From: Planktophila sp965267775
GTDB taxonomy: Bacteria; Actinomycetota; Actinomycetes; Nanopelagicales; Nanopelagicaceae
Direction of reading: 5' to 3'
Assembly (NCBI GenBank): GCA_965267775.1
Contig: OZ254140.1
Coordinates: 124,001 to 188,000, forward strand
Length of the DNA: 64,000 bases
In this document: positions 1 to 8,046 of the stretch, in pieces
How the letters are laid out: the number at the start of each line of letters is the position of its first letter
Numbering within the stretch: position 1 is the stretch's first letter
Translations under genes and position numbers: made by a program
The notes under the pieces: model-generated
What the model saw: the letters and a program-made list of their open reading frames with translations, nothing else
Told to the model about the DNA's origin: nothing
Database searches by the model: none

Positions 1-291
1 GATCTCCTGGCAGGCTTCAAGGAGTTAATTTCAATCCGCAAGAACCAGGATGCCCTCATCAATGGCGGAATCCGTTGGATTCATTCTTCAGATGATTCAG
101 TTGCATATCTTCGAGAGTCAAAGAAAGAATCCCTCTTAATTTACATATCTCGCTCTGGAGTGAGAGAGAAGATTGATCTCTCTGAGTATGGATACAAAAT
201 TAAAGAGACTCTCTATGGAAAGACCGCCACTGGCAAGGTTCTTTCAATCAATTCAAAGAGTGCGACTTCGGGTATTTGGAAGCTAGCATGA
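1..291 (+). CDS. C-terminal end of a GH13 alpha-amylase/alpha-glucosidase-like enzyme (5' cut)
   Basis: The window opens inside this gene, in frame 1. The visible 96 residues contain a FKELISIRKNQDAL-type helix and then short beta strands (VAYLRES, SLLIYIS). In GH13 enzymes this is the end of the TIM barrel followed by the small C-terminal beta-sandwich. No catalytic motif lies within the window, so the substrate cannot be stated. The stop TGA overlaps the ATG of the next GH13 gene (ATGA at 288-291), so the two are probably co-translated. A cytoplasmic alpha-glucosidase beside a secreted amylase would be a sensible pair, but that is inference. Confidence 0.75.
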   Translation, partial: DLLAGFKELISIRKNQDALINGGIRWIHSSDDSVAYLRESKKESLLIYISRSGVREKIDLSEYGYKIKETLYGKTATGKVLSINSKSATSGIWKLA

Positions 292-2225
292 AGAAGTCGC
301 TGGTCTTAGGCGTAGCTCTTGCGACCTCTCTCTCCTTTGGGTTGCCACAACTTTCAGCGGCAGAGAACTATGCAGCGCTCTTTCAACCAGTAGCTCGCGG
401 AGATCAGAGCAGTGAATCCGTCTACTTTGTAATGACCGACCGATTTGCAGATGGAGATACCAGTAACGATAGCGATGGATTTGATCCAGCTGATATTGGA
501 TATTGGCATGGTGGTGACTTCAAAGGACTGACCGAGAAGCTCTCATACATCAAAAGCCTTGGCTTCAGTGCAATCTGGATAACACCACCAGTAAAGCAAC
601 AGTCAATTCAGGGAAATTCTGCTGCCTATCATGGCTACTGGGGCTTAGATTTCATGACGGTCGACCCCCATCTTGGAAGTGAAGCGGATTTCAAGAATTT
701 GGTGAGCGCAGCTCATGCAAAGGGGCTTAAAGTTTTCATCGATGTCGTTGCCAATCACACCGCAGATGTAATTTCTTATAAAGATGGAAAAGCATTTATA
801 CCTGCAGGGAAAGAGGCAGTTAAGAACCCCGCTTTCCTCAACAAAATCGAGAATTATCACAATGCTGGTGATTCATCCTTTACCGGTGAATCAGCGCTCG
901 TTGGCGACTTCTACGGACTCGATGATTTAGCTACTGAAAAACCAGAGGTCGTGAAAGGCTTTATCGATATCTGGTCTTACTGGATTAAGGCATTCGATAT
1001 TGATGGAATGCGCATCGATACCTTCAAGCATGTAAATCCAGAATTTTGGAAAGTTGTTATTCCGGCGATCCAACAGGTAGCTGCCAATAATGGAAAGAAG
1101 AGCTTTCCTATCTTTGGTGAAGTTGCCGATGGTGACCCACAGACACTCTCTTCCTATGTTGCGGGAGGCCAGACACCTTCAGTCCTAGATTTCGGATTTA
1201 ATGATCAAGTCACAAAGTATGCAGCGAGCTATGGAACTTCCGATAAGTTAGCAAAGCTCTTTAATGCAGATGACCTCTATACGACCTCGAAGACAAGTGC
1301 CTATGGGCTTGCAACATTTCTTGGTAACCACGATATGGGTCGCATCGGAACAATTATTCTCAGAAATGCAACTGATAACGCTTCAGCAACAAAACGATCG
1401 ATTATCGCCCAATCTATGTTGTTATTGCTTCGCGGTGGCCCGGTCCTCTATTACGGTGATGAGATCGGAATGACTGGTGCAGGCGGAGATAAGTTAGCTC
1501 GCCAAGATATGTTCCCAACAAAGGTAGATAGCTGGAAATGGGAGCAACGTATTGGTTCAGAGCCAATCGGTGAAGGAAGTGGTTTTGAGGTTGAGAACCC
1601 AATATCTGCACATATCTCAGCCCTTCAAAAGATCATTGCGGCGAATCCTGCTCTGAGATCTGGAACTCAGCAGACGCTCTTTGCAGAAGGTCAACTCTTT
1701 GCCGTGTCACGTTATGCAGATAAGCAAGAGTATGTAGTCGCCTTCAACACTAATGACAATGAAAAAGCTGGGCAGTTGAAACCGATCACAGCGGGAGCAA
1801 CGTGGGAACTACTTGCAGGAAGTTGCGTGCTCTCTGCGTCAAATGAGATCAAGGTTCCTGGAAATGGCTTCTGCGTTTTGAAGTCGCGCCAGCTGCTCGG
1901 TAAGAGTCAGACTACAAAGATCTCAGCGCCAAAGTTGAGCAATAGCAACGATGCACCTCTATGGAAACAGCTTTCAGTCACAGTCAATAAGCCTGGCTAT
2001 AACTCGGTCACCTTCTTGGCACGTGAAAAAGGCGGCAAGTGGAAATCCTTAGGTACTGCAGACCGCACTACCTTTGCTAGCGATGTAACGACAGGCGACC
2101 TCTATAGAGTCTTCCTCCATTCAGAACTCTTTAAGAAGAAGACTCCACTAGAGTTCATCGCAGTACTTAAGACTTCTGATGGAAAAATAATTTCATCAGC
2201 CATTTCAAAGGCCGTGAATAATTGA
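288..2225 (+). CDS. Secreted GH13 alpha-amylase family glycosidase
   Basis: A 645-residue exported glycoside hydrolase expected to cut alpha-1,4-glucans outside the cell. The ATG at 288 is preferred over an in-frame TTG at 276 because it starts a clean signal peptide (MKKSLVLGVALATSLSFG, cleavage near SAA) and forms an ATGA overlap with the upstream gene. All four GH13 regions are visible: DVVANH (about 152-157), GMRIDTFKHV with the nucleophile Asp near 244, FGEVADGD with the acid/base Glu near 278, and FLGNHDMG with the third Asp near 349. A beta-rich C-terminal part from about residue 530 may be an Ig-like or starch-binding domain. I do not recognise that domain, and the exact specificity is unknown. 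The stop overlaps the start of the photolyase gene. Confidence 0.9.
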   Translation: MKKSLVLGVALATSLSFGLPQLSAAENYAALFQPVARGDQSSESVYFVMTDRFADGDTSNDSDGFDPADIGYWHGGDFKGLTEKLSYIKSLGFSAIWITPPVKQQSIQGNSAAYHGYWGLDFMTVDPHLGSEADFKNLVSAAHAKGLKVFIDVVANHTADVISYKDGKAFIPAGKEAVKNPAFLNKIENYHNAGDSSFTGESALVGDFYGLDDLATEKPEVVKGFIDIWSYWIKAFDIDGMRIDTFKHVNPEFWKVVIPAIQQVAANNGKKSFPIFGEVADGDPQTLSSYVAGGQTPSVLDFGFNDQVTKYAASYGTSDKLAKLFNADDLYTTSKTSAYGLATFLGNHDMGRIGTIILRNATDNASATKRSIIAQSMLLLLRGGPVLYYGDEIGMTGAGGDKLARQDMFPTKVDSWKWEQRIGSEPIGEGSGFEVENPISAHISALQKIIAANPALRSGTQQTLFAEGQLFAVSRYADKQEYVVAFNTNDNEKAGQLKPITAGATWELLAGSCVLSASNEIKVPGNGFCVLKSRQLLGKSQTTKISAPKLSNSNDAPLWKQLSVTVNKPGYNSVTFLAREKGGKWKSLGTADRTTFASDVTTGDLYRVFLHSELFKKKTPLEFIAVLKTSDGKIISSAISKAVNN

Positions 2226-3583
2226 AACGTTCAATCCTCTGGTATCGCCGAGATCTTCGAATCGGTGATCATCCAGCGCTGAATGAAGCCCTAAAAGGTA
2301 GCGATGAGATTGTTCCTATATTCATCCTCGACCCATCACTTATCAATACTGCAGGTTCGAAGCGCCTTGCATATCTTGGCCAGTCACTTCGCGCACTGGA
2401 TGCATCACTCAACGGTGGACTCCACGTCATGGTCGGCGATGTTGTTGAGGTATTGAAAGAGCTGCAGAACCGTTATGGTGCAGATGAAGTTCATATTTCG
2501 CATGAGATGGAGCCTTATGGTGCAGCGCGCGATGCCCGCGTAAAAGCAGCAGGAATCAACCTCATCGCAACTGGCAGTCCATATGCGGTGGCGCCTGGAC
2601 GAGTTGTAAAGCCAACTGATGGAACTCCCTACAAGGTCTACACGCCGTTCTATAAGAATTGGTGTATCCATGGATGGCGTGCACCAGCACCAACTCCTAA
2701 TAAGATTCCGGTTGCTATGCCTACCGAGGCGGATCGCAATTTTCCGGAGTGGCCACTTCCTGAAGGCACCGCCATCACAGCTGCTGGCGAGGCTGCAGCG
2801 CTTGAACGATTTAAATTCTTTACCAAGAACGCACTTGATCAATATGACGAAAACAGAAATGTTCCAGGTGTGGATGGAACATCAAAGTTATCGGCGCACC
2901 TCAAATTTGGTGAGATCCATCCGCGCACTCTTCTTGCAGGTCTCGGTGATTCAAAGGCTCATGACACCTTCCGCAAAGAGATAGCTTGGCGTGAATTCTA
3001 TGCAGATGTCCTCTTTCATAATCCCCATACAGAGAACGATTACTACTCAGATAAGTTCAAAGCGATGCGCTACAACGAGCCTGGCGATCAGCTCAAAGCA
3101 TGGCAAATGGGCAAGACCGGATTCCCATTTGTTGATGCAGCGATGCGCCAGTTGCTTCTCGAGGGATGGATGCATAACCGCACCCGAATGGTCGTAGCCT
3201 CGTTTCTCGTGAAAGATCTCCATCTTGAATGGCAGCATGGAGCAGATTTCTTTAAGGAGCATCTCGTCGATTTCGATGTTGCATCCAATGCCCATGGCTG
3301 GCAGTGGACAGCTGGCACCGGCACGGATGCCTCGCCGTATTACCGCGTATTCAATCCGATTGAGCAAGGCAAGAAATTTGATCCAGATGGAGCCTATATT
3401 CGGAAATATGTGCCAGAGCTGGCTCACTTAAGTGGCAGTGATATCCATGAACCATGGCTCTATCTCGATGGCTATAGCCACGGTTACCCAGAGCGCATTG
3501 TCGATCATGCAGTAGAACGCGTTGAATCTCTTGAACGGCTCAAAGAGATCAAGGTTGAGCTACCCCCATATCCGAACGCTTAG
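2222..3583 (+). CDS. phr: Deoxyribodipyrimidine photolyase (class I cryptochrome/photolyase family)
   Basis: A 453-residue light-driven DNA repair enzyme that splits UV-induced cyclobutane pyrimidine dimers, using FAD and an antenna cofactor. The N-terminal Rossmann-like domain starts ILWYRRDLRIGDHPAL. The C-terminal FAD domain has WREFY near residue 257, MHNRTRMVVASFLVK near 320, and the typical class I stretch WQWTAGTGTDASPYYRVFNP near 360. The start is a TTG whose last two bases are shared with the stop of the amylase gene (TTGA), which suggests translational coupling. The 3' end overlaps the convergent diguanylate cyclase gene by 35 bp. Light repair fits a sunlit surface-water habitat. 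CPD versus (6-4) specificity is judged from the overall pattern only. Confidence 0.93.
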   Translation: MKRSILWYRRDLRIGDHPALNEALKGSDEIVPIFILDPSLINTAGSKRLAYLGQSLRALDASLNGGLHVMVGDVVEVLKELQNRYGADEVHISHEMEPYGAARDARVKAAGINLIATGSPYAVAPGRVVKPTDGTPYKVYTPFYKNWCIHGWRAPAPTPNKIPVAMPTEADRNFPEWPLPEGTAITAAGEAAALERFKFFTKNALDQYDENRNVPGVDGTSKLSAHLKFGEIHPRTLLAGLGDSKAHDTFRKEIAWREFYADVLFHNPHTENDYYSDKFKAMRYNEPGDQLKAWQMGKTGFPFVDAAMRQLLLEGWMHNRTRMVVASFLVKDLHLEWQHGADFFKEHLVDFDVASNAHGWQWTAGTGTDASPYYRVFNPIEQGKKFDPDGAYIRKYVPELAHLSGSDIHEPWLYLDGYSHGYPERIVDHAVERVESLERLKEIKVELPPYPNA

Positions 3584-4913
3584 CTCGATACATCGCACTG
3601 TCGGCCCTCTTCATCAAATTACCTGCGCCATCGTTATGAGCTATTCCAACGCTGACTCCCACTGAAATCCTCTGACCTTGTACAGTAAATGGATAAGTCA
3701 GGGATGCTCTCAGCGCATGAGCAATCTCTAACGTCTCTTCATAATTTCCATGTAACAAGATTCCGAATTCATCTCCACCAAGGCGGGCGATGATTGATCC
3801 TGTCGGAACGGTGCGTATAAAGCGTTGTGCAACCTGTCTCAAAATGAGGTCACCAACCTCGTGGCCATATTGATCATTGACCGGCTTAAAACCATCGAGA
3901 TCAAGTAAGAGAAGCGCACCCTCTATCTGCGAAAAGTTATCTAGCTCTGAGAGAAGTTTTCTTCGGTTAGCCAATCCAGTTAACTCATCGGTGCGAGCGA
4001 GATTTCTTTCATCGCCGAGCGCTTGCGCCTCGCGAAGCGTTGTACTCATTCTGATAAATGCAAGAACTAAATTCGCAATTGAGGGAATAAGAATATAGAC
4101 GGGGAAGATATTGGGTCGTAGTGCGCTAATGGCAAGGAGGATTGGGCTAATAAAGATAGAGATTGCTACGAGCGCGGGATGGATTGGTTCGACTCTTCCG
4201 CTCTCTGCACCTTTAAGAGATAAGGCGATTGCAATCAGAGAGATTGCGATGAGCCAGCCTGTATCTGCAATGGCACCAAAGGAGTATCGATCATGAATAG
4301 AAAGCCAGAGGTAATAGATATCGGTTGCTGCAAATATGAGTATTCCAAATGTGAAGAGCGCCAATTGAGGGCGAAACCCCTTAGTTATCAACGTTATGAG
4401 AGCGATGAGTAGAAGAGATAAATCACCAACAGGGTAGAAGATTGAGAAGAAATCCTCCGATGCGAAGAGGGTTCCAGCAGGGAAGATTGCGAGAAGGAGA
4501 AAGATTGCAACTATGGAGGTAAATCCAAGGCCAAAGATCAGTGAATCTAGGAGCTCAATCGGCTGGAGTTTTGATTGAACAGCCGAGAGCCTGGGTATTG
4601 CAATCATCATCAGCGGATAGAAGAGCGTGTAGAGAATCTGAGTAGCAAAGGTGAAGCGGGGCGATTGAACGATGAATTCATCAATACTTGCTGCGAGTGA
4701 ACCGAAGCCCCAAAAAGTAATTGCAAGGGCAATCACAGCCAGGGCTACGCGATCGAGATTTAAAGGTGCGTAGAGAATTATTAGTAGAGCAACGACCCAA
4801 ATTACATTGTAAAGATAGAGGTCACGGAGAGCGGACTCAATGGGGGAGAGTATCCGCCACACGATGTCGATGGTCACCAATCCCGGAAGCAGAAGGTGAG
4901 CTCTCCGTGACAC
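3549..4913 (-). CDS. Membrane-bound GGDEF diguanylate cyclase
   Basis: A 454-residue protein with about eight to ten hydrophobic segments in residues 10-285, a short linker near 290-305, then a GGDEF domain beginning at RTDELTGLANRR. The active-site motif RLGGDEFGIL is intact (GGDEF at 379-383), so synthesis of cyclic di-GMP from GTP is expected. The inhibitory I-site position five residues upstream reads PTGS instead of RxxD, so classical product inhibition is unlikely. No EAL or HD-GYP domain is attached. The start is GTG at 4913 with no clear Shine-Dalgarno sequence, and an in-frame start a few codons downstream is possible. The last 35 bp overlap the photolyase gene on the other strand. 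Confidence 0.9.
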   Translation of the reverse strand: MSRRAHLLLPGLVTIDIVWRILSPIESALRDLYLYNVIWVVALLIILYAPLNLDRVALAVIALAITFWGFGSLAASIDEFIVQSPRFTFATQILYTLFYPLMMIAIPRLSAVQSKLQPIELLDSLIFGLGFTSIVAIFLLLAIFPAGTLFASEDFFSIFYPVGDLSLLLIALITLITKGFRPQLALFTFGILIFAATDIYYLWLSIHDRYSFGAIADTGWLIAISLIAIALSLKGAESGRVEPIHPALVAISIFISPILLAISALRPNIFPVYILIPSIANLVLAFIRMSTTLREAQALGDERNLARTDELTGLANRRKLLSELDNFSQIEGALLLLDLDGFKPVNDQYGHEVGDLILRQVAQRFIRTVPTGSIIARLGGDEFGILLHGNYEETLEIAHALRASLTYPFTVQGQRISVGVSVGIAHNDGAGNLMKRADSAMYRAKRSDMGVAQP

Positions 4914-4930
4914 CGGATGAGTAAATAGAA

Positions 4931-4961
4931 AAGGCCCCCACCTATCAATAGGGGGAGCCTT
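4931..4961 (-). terminator. Rho-independent terminator after the secreted coiled-coil gene
   Basis: Stem AAGGC-CCCC paired with GGGG-A-GCCTT around the loop at 4940-4950. Read on the minus strand it is followed by TTTTCTATTT. It lies about 25 bp past the stop of the minus-strand gene ending at 4986 and just upstream of the diguanylate cyclase start, so it separates the two transcription units. Confidence 0.8.
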
Positions 4962-4985
4962 ATCTATTAGAAGTTGCTATTTAAG

Positions 4986-5594
4986 TTAGAAGCCCTTTGC
5001 GCAGAGAAGATTTGCAGATGCCTTTGAGTCAGTCACATTTGCTGCGAGCTGATCCGGTGCGCTTGCAAGTAACGCCTTCTTTGACATGAGGTCCTTCACC
5101 TGTGAATCAAGCTTTGAGCGGCTTGTTGTAAGGATAAGAATCGCGTTAGCAAGCTTTGAGATTGCATTGGAGAGAGCTAGCTTCTCAGTTGGATTTGTTG
5201 TTACATTGAGAGTTGTACGCGATTTCGTAATCTGAGCCTTTGCGGCATCGAGCGCTGCAGTAGTCTTAGTAAGCGCTGCTGTCGCAGTTGCTAGTTCTGC
5301 ATCTAGTGAAGCTGTCTGCTCTGCAACATTGGCAAGATCTGTCTTCGCCTTGATCGCTGCATCGTATGACTTGATCGCTGCAAGGCACTCGACTGAGAGC
5401 CAGGTGAGCTTTGAATTCTTGACCATAGTGTTCTTAGCGCACTTGTATGAGTAGCCAGAAACCTTTGTAGTTGCGTTCACCTTGGAGCAAGCAACACCAT
5501 TGCTGATCTTTGTTGCTGCACTTGCGGGAACTGCAGTCACTGTCCCAGCTACAAGAACTGCTGCGAGAAGAGAGAGCGTGACCTTACGAATCAT
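4986..5594 (-). CDS. Secreted Ala-rich coiled-coil protein of unknown function
   Basis: A 202-residue protein. The ATG at 5594 is chosen because AAAGG lies at the right distance upstream and it begins a signal peptide (MIRKVTLSLLAAVLVAGTVTA, cleavage after ASA). The reading frame stays open about 47 codons further upstream into the SDR gene, but that part lacks protein-like character. The mature N-terminus holds a small domain with three cysteines (VACSKVN, YKCAKNT, VECLAA). Residues 70-185 are rich in Ala, Lys, Thr and Ser with heptad-like spacing, suggesting a long helical or coiled-coil stalk. A final Cys is near the C-terminus (LLCAKGF). Role unknown; a cell-envelope protein is the simplest reading. 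A terminator follows it. Confidence 0.7.
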   Translation of the reverse strand: MIRKVTLSLLAAVLVAGTVTAVPASAATKISNGVACSKVNATTKVSGYSYKCAKNTMVKNSKLTWLSVECLAAIKSYDAAIKAKTDLANVAEQTASLDAELATATAALTKTTAALDAAKAQITKSRTTLNVTTNPTEKLALSNAISKLANAILILTTSRSKLDSQVKDLMSKKALLASAPDQLAANVTDSKASANLLCAKGF

Positions 5595-5676
5595 GAGGAA
5601 CCTTTCGTTGATATGCCGCAATGGTACTAACTCGAGCCTCTGATTAAGCCCAGCCAAACGGTGAAAAGTATGTGAA

Positions 5677-6438
5677 TTACCTCTGTTTGGTGCGGAGGGA
5701 CATCCCCATTTTGCGAACGTATGGGCGTGGAGCAATAGCGATAATCAATCTCAATAGCTTGTACTGCCATCCAGGAATGCTGATCGCCTTACCCTTGAGA
5801 GTATCTGCCCACGCCTTCTTTACAAGAAAGTCTCCATCGAGCCACATGAAGTTAGGAATAGCTCCCATCTTCATTCCAGCGCGCTGGTGGAACTCTGTAT
5901 GGACAAAGCCTGGATTAAGTGAAGTGATCTTCACATTTGTAGGCAACATCTGTGTGTGGAGCGACTCTGACATCACTGTTACATATGCCTTTGCAGCGCT
6001 GTAGTGGCCTCCTGCAATAAATGCAGCAGTAGATGAGACGTTGAGAACAACTCCAGAGTCACGCTTTCGCATCTGTGGCAAGACAGCGTGCATCAATCGC
6101 ATGGGAGCACGCACTAAAACATCGAGGACGCGCTCTTCATCCTCAATTGAGCTGGATAAGAATGACTGGTTAAGACCGAATCCGGCATTGTTGATGAGCA
6201 CCTCAATCTCATTGGATTGGAGGTACTTCTCAACAACTTCACACTCAGTTGCAAGATCAGCAGCGAGAACGAGAACATCGACCTTGTAGGTGCTGCGTAA
6301 GAACTCTGCACGTTCTTCTAACTTTTCTTTGCTACGCGCATTGATGACGAGGTTGTATCCCTCGTTAGCAAGATGGCGGGCAAAGCAATCACCAATACCA
6401 ACTGTCGCTCCCGTAATAAGCGCCCACTTCTTAGACAT
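5677..6438 (-). CDS. Short-chain dehydrogenase/reductase
   Basis: A 253-residue classical SDR. The cofactor-binding TGATVGIG lies near residue 10, NNAG near 88 and the catalytic Ser/Tyr/Lys set in NVSSTAAF plus HYSAAKAY (Tyr near 146, Lys near 150). The Arg pair after the second strand (NARSKEKLEER) suggests a preference for NADPH. The substrate cannot be read from the sequence. The ATG follows directly after the stop of the saccharopine dehydrogenase-like gene (zero gap), so the two form an operon and may act on related compounds. Its C-terminus ends in a basic tail. Confidence 0.85.
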   Translation of the reverse strand: MSKKWALITGATVGIGDCFARHLANEGYNLVINARSKEKLEERAEFLRSTYKVDVLVLAADLATECEVVEKYLQSNEIEVLINNAGFGLNQSFLSSSIEDEERVLDVLVRAPMRLMHAVLPQMRKRDSGVVLNVSSTAAFIAGGHYSAAKAYVTVMSESLHTQMLPTNVKITSLNPGFVHTEFHQRAGMKMGAIPNFMWLDGDFLVKKAWADTLKGKAISIPGWQYKLLRLIIAIAPRPYVRKMGMSLRTKQR

Positions 6439-7662
6439 TTATGCTCCTAATCCTGCAGGGTCTTCATCGCGGATATGCCAGCTGCTGCCATAATCTTTAA
6501 TGAGATCAAGGAATGGTTTTGGCTCTAACCACTCTGGACCAACAACGCCTTCAGGTTTCCAGGTTCCGTTGGCAATCAATTCCATCGCAATAACAGGGTT
6601 AATTGCAGTCTGCCAGACAACTGCCTGATCGCCATAGTTCTTCATCGACCATTCGTTATCTACGACGTTAAAGATATAGCAGGCGTATGGCTTGCCCTCT
6701 TTATCTTTACCCGCAATATGCGCACCTGCACAAGTCTTACCGTGCATCATCGGGCCAATCTTAGCTGGATCTGGCAAGAGCGATGCGAGGAAATCACGTG
6801 GAGCAATTTCCATCCCGCGGTAATTAACCTTCTCCTTCTTTGAAAGGCCAAGAGCATGAATTGTCTTGAGCTTTTCAATAAAGTCATTACCTAGGCCGTA
6901 TTTAAAAGTTGCCTTCTTTGTCTTAATTTTCTTAGGGATGAGAACTACTTCTTCATGCTCAACATCAACACATTCAACGGGACCGATTCCATCAGGGAAA
7001 TCAAAGGTTACTCCGCCGGTAAATGGTTGAGAAGTGTGGAACTCACCGTTCTCCCAGATCAAAGGTGGATTGAGACATTCTTCAATAGTTGTCCAGATCG
7101 AAAATGATGGAGCGAATTCATATCCATCGACTGTGAGATTAGAACCATCGAGAATTGTTACGGCATCGATTTCACTAAAGAGGAAATCCTGAGCATATCG
7201 AGCAAAGACATCACTCATTCCCGGCTCAATACCCATGCCAACGAGCGCGTAGTTGCCTTGCTTGACCCATGCATCGTGTTGAGCAAATTGATCATCACCG
7301 AGCATCACGCCAACTTTATTAAATGGATCAGTTGGATGAGCGATAGAAAGTGACATCGCCATATCGATGTAATTAACGCCCGCGTTCTTTGCAGCGTTGA
7401 AGATATTCATCACAAAACGAGGATCTACGGCGTTGACGACAACGTCTGGTGAGACTTTACGAATGAGACCTTCGAGCGCGACCAGATCGCTGGCATCCAC
7501 CTCCACTGCAGAAAATCGTGGGTCTTGGATCTTAGAAGTGACAGCAGTTGCACGTGCAAGGTCGTAATCCGCAATCACCAATTCAGTGATAAATGGCTTA
7601 CGAGATGCGATATTTGCGATTGCGCTGCCAACTCCGCCTGCGCCGATAACGAGCGCTCTCAT
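6439..7662 (-). CDS. Saccharopine dehydrogenase / carboxynorspermidine synthase family oxidoreductase
   Basis: A 407-residue NAD(P)-dependent enzyme with an N-terminal Rossmann motif VIGAGGVGSAIANIA and an acidic end of the second strand (IADYD). Conserved family segments follow, such as VVVNAVDPRFV near 75 and NYIDMA near 97. The long C-terminal domain matches the Sacchrp_dh_C type. Members make saccharopine, carboxynorspermidine or related imines; which one applies here is unknown. It is the first gene of a two-gene operon with the SDR at 5677-6438. A promoter is expected in the 120 bp up to the tRNA-Arg gene, but I cannot define it. Confidence 0.85.
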   Translation of the reverse strand: MRALVIGAGGVGSAIANIASRKPFITELVIADYDLARATAVTSKIQDPRFSAVEVDASDLVALEGLIRKVSPDVVVNAVDPRFVMNIFNAAKNAGVNYIDMAMSLSIAHPTDPFNKVGVMLGDDQFAQHDAWVKQGNYALVGMGIEPGMSDVFARYAQDFLFSEIDAVTILDGSNLTVDGYEFAPSFSIWTTIEECLNPPLIWENGEFHTSQPFTGGVTFDFPDGIGPVECVDVEHEEVVLIPKKIKTKKATFKYGLGNDFIEKLKTIHALGLSKKEKVNYRGMEIAPRDFLASLLPDPAKIGPMMHGKTCAGAHIAGKDKEGKPYACYIFNVVDNEWSMKNYGDQAVVWQTAINPVIAMELIANGTWKPEGVVGPEWLEPKPFLDLIKDYGSSWHIRDEDPAGLGA

Positions 7663-7782
7663 GGGAATGGCCTTTCGTACGTTTAAGAGCCCCTCGTGGA
7701 CTCAAATAATCTAGCGATTCATGGGAAGGCTACCTATACCGATAACCTTTGCCAAGCACATCAGCCTCTCTTGATGGCATAA

Positions 7783-7855
7783 GTCCTAGTAGCTCAGTGG
7801 ATAGAGCAACCGCCTCCTAAGCGGTAGGTCGCAGGTTCAACTCCCGCCTAGGACA
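7783..7855 (+). tRNA. tRNA-Arg (anticodon CCT)
   Basis: A 73-nt cloverleaf. Acceptor GTCCTAG/CTAGGAC, D stem GCTC/GAGC, anticodon arm ACCGC-CTCCTAA-GCGGT with anticodon CCT, T arm GCAGG-TTCAACT-CCCGC and discriminator A. The T stem has one A-C mismatch at its third pair. CCA is not encoded. It ends one base before the stop codon of the opposite-strand 58-aa gene. Confidence 0.95.
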
Positions 7856-7856
7856 C

Positions 7857-8033
7857 TTACTTTCGCTTAATTCTGCGGATTTCTCGACGCATCGCACGAA
7901 TCTCTGCGCGTTCAGCTTTCACTTTCTTATTAGTTGGGAATGCCCACTTGAGAATGGGAATCAAGATTAGTGCGATAACTGCATATCCGGCTAACCCTTG
8001 AAAGAAGAGCGCGTTGTTGATTCCACCGAGCAT
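7857..8033 (-). CDS. Small one-span membrane protein (58 aa)
   Basis: A short gene starting MLGGINNALFFQG. One hydrophobic span (residues about 8-30: FFQGLAGYAVIALILIPIL) is followed by a strongly basic tail of alternating Arg, Lys, Glu and Ala that looks like a cytoplasmic amphipathic helix. The positive-inside rule places the tail in the cytoplasm. It begins 13 bp after the stop of purU on the same strand, so it is probably co-transcribed with purU. No homologue is recognised. The regular codon use and operon position support a real gene. Confidence 0.65.
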   Translation of the reverse strand: MLGGINNALFFQGLAGYAVIALILIPILKWAFPTNKKVKAERAEIRAMRREIRRIKRK

Positions 8034-8046
8034 CAGCGAGAATCAA

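Noticed and set aside
5595..5735. A 47-residue N-terminal extension of the secreted coiled-coil protein
   Set aside because: The extension overlaps the SDR 3' end, would place a signal peptide internally, and the ATG at 5594 has its own ribosome binding site.
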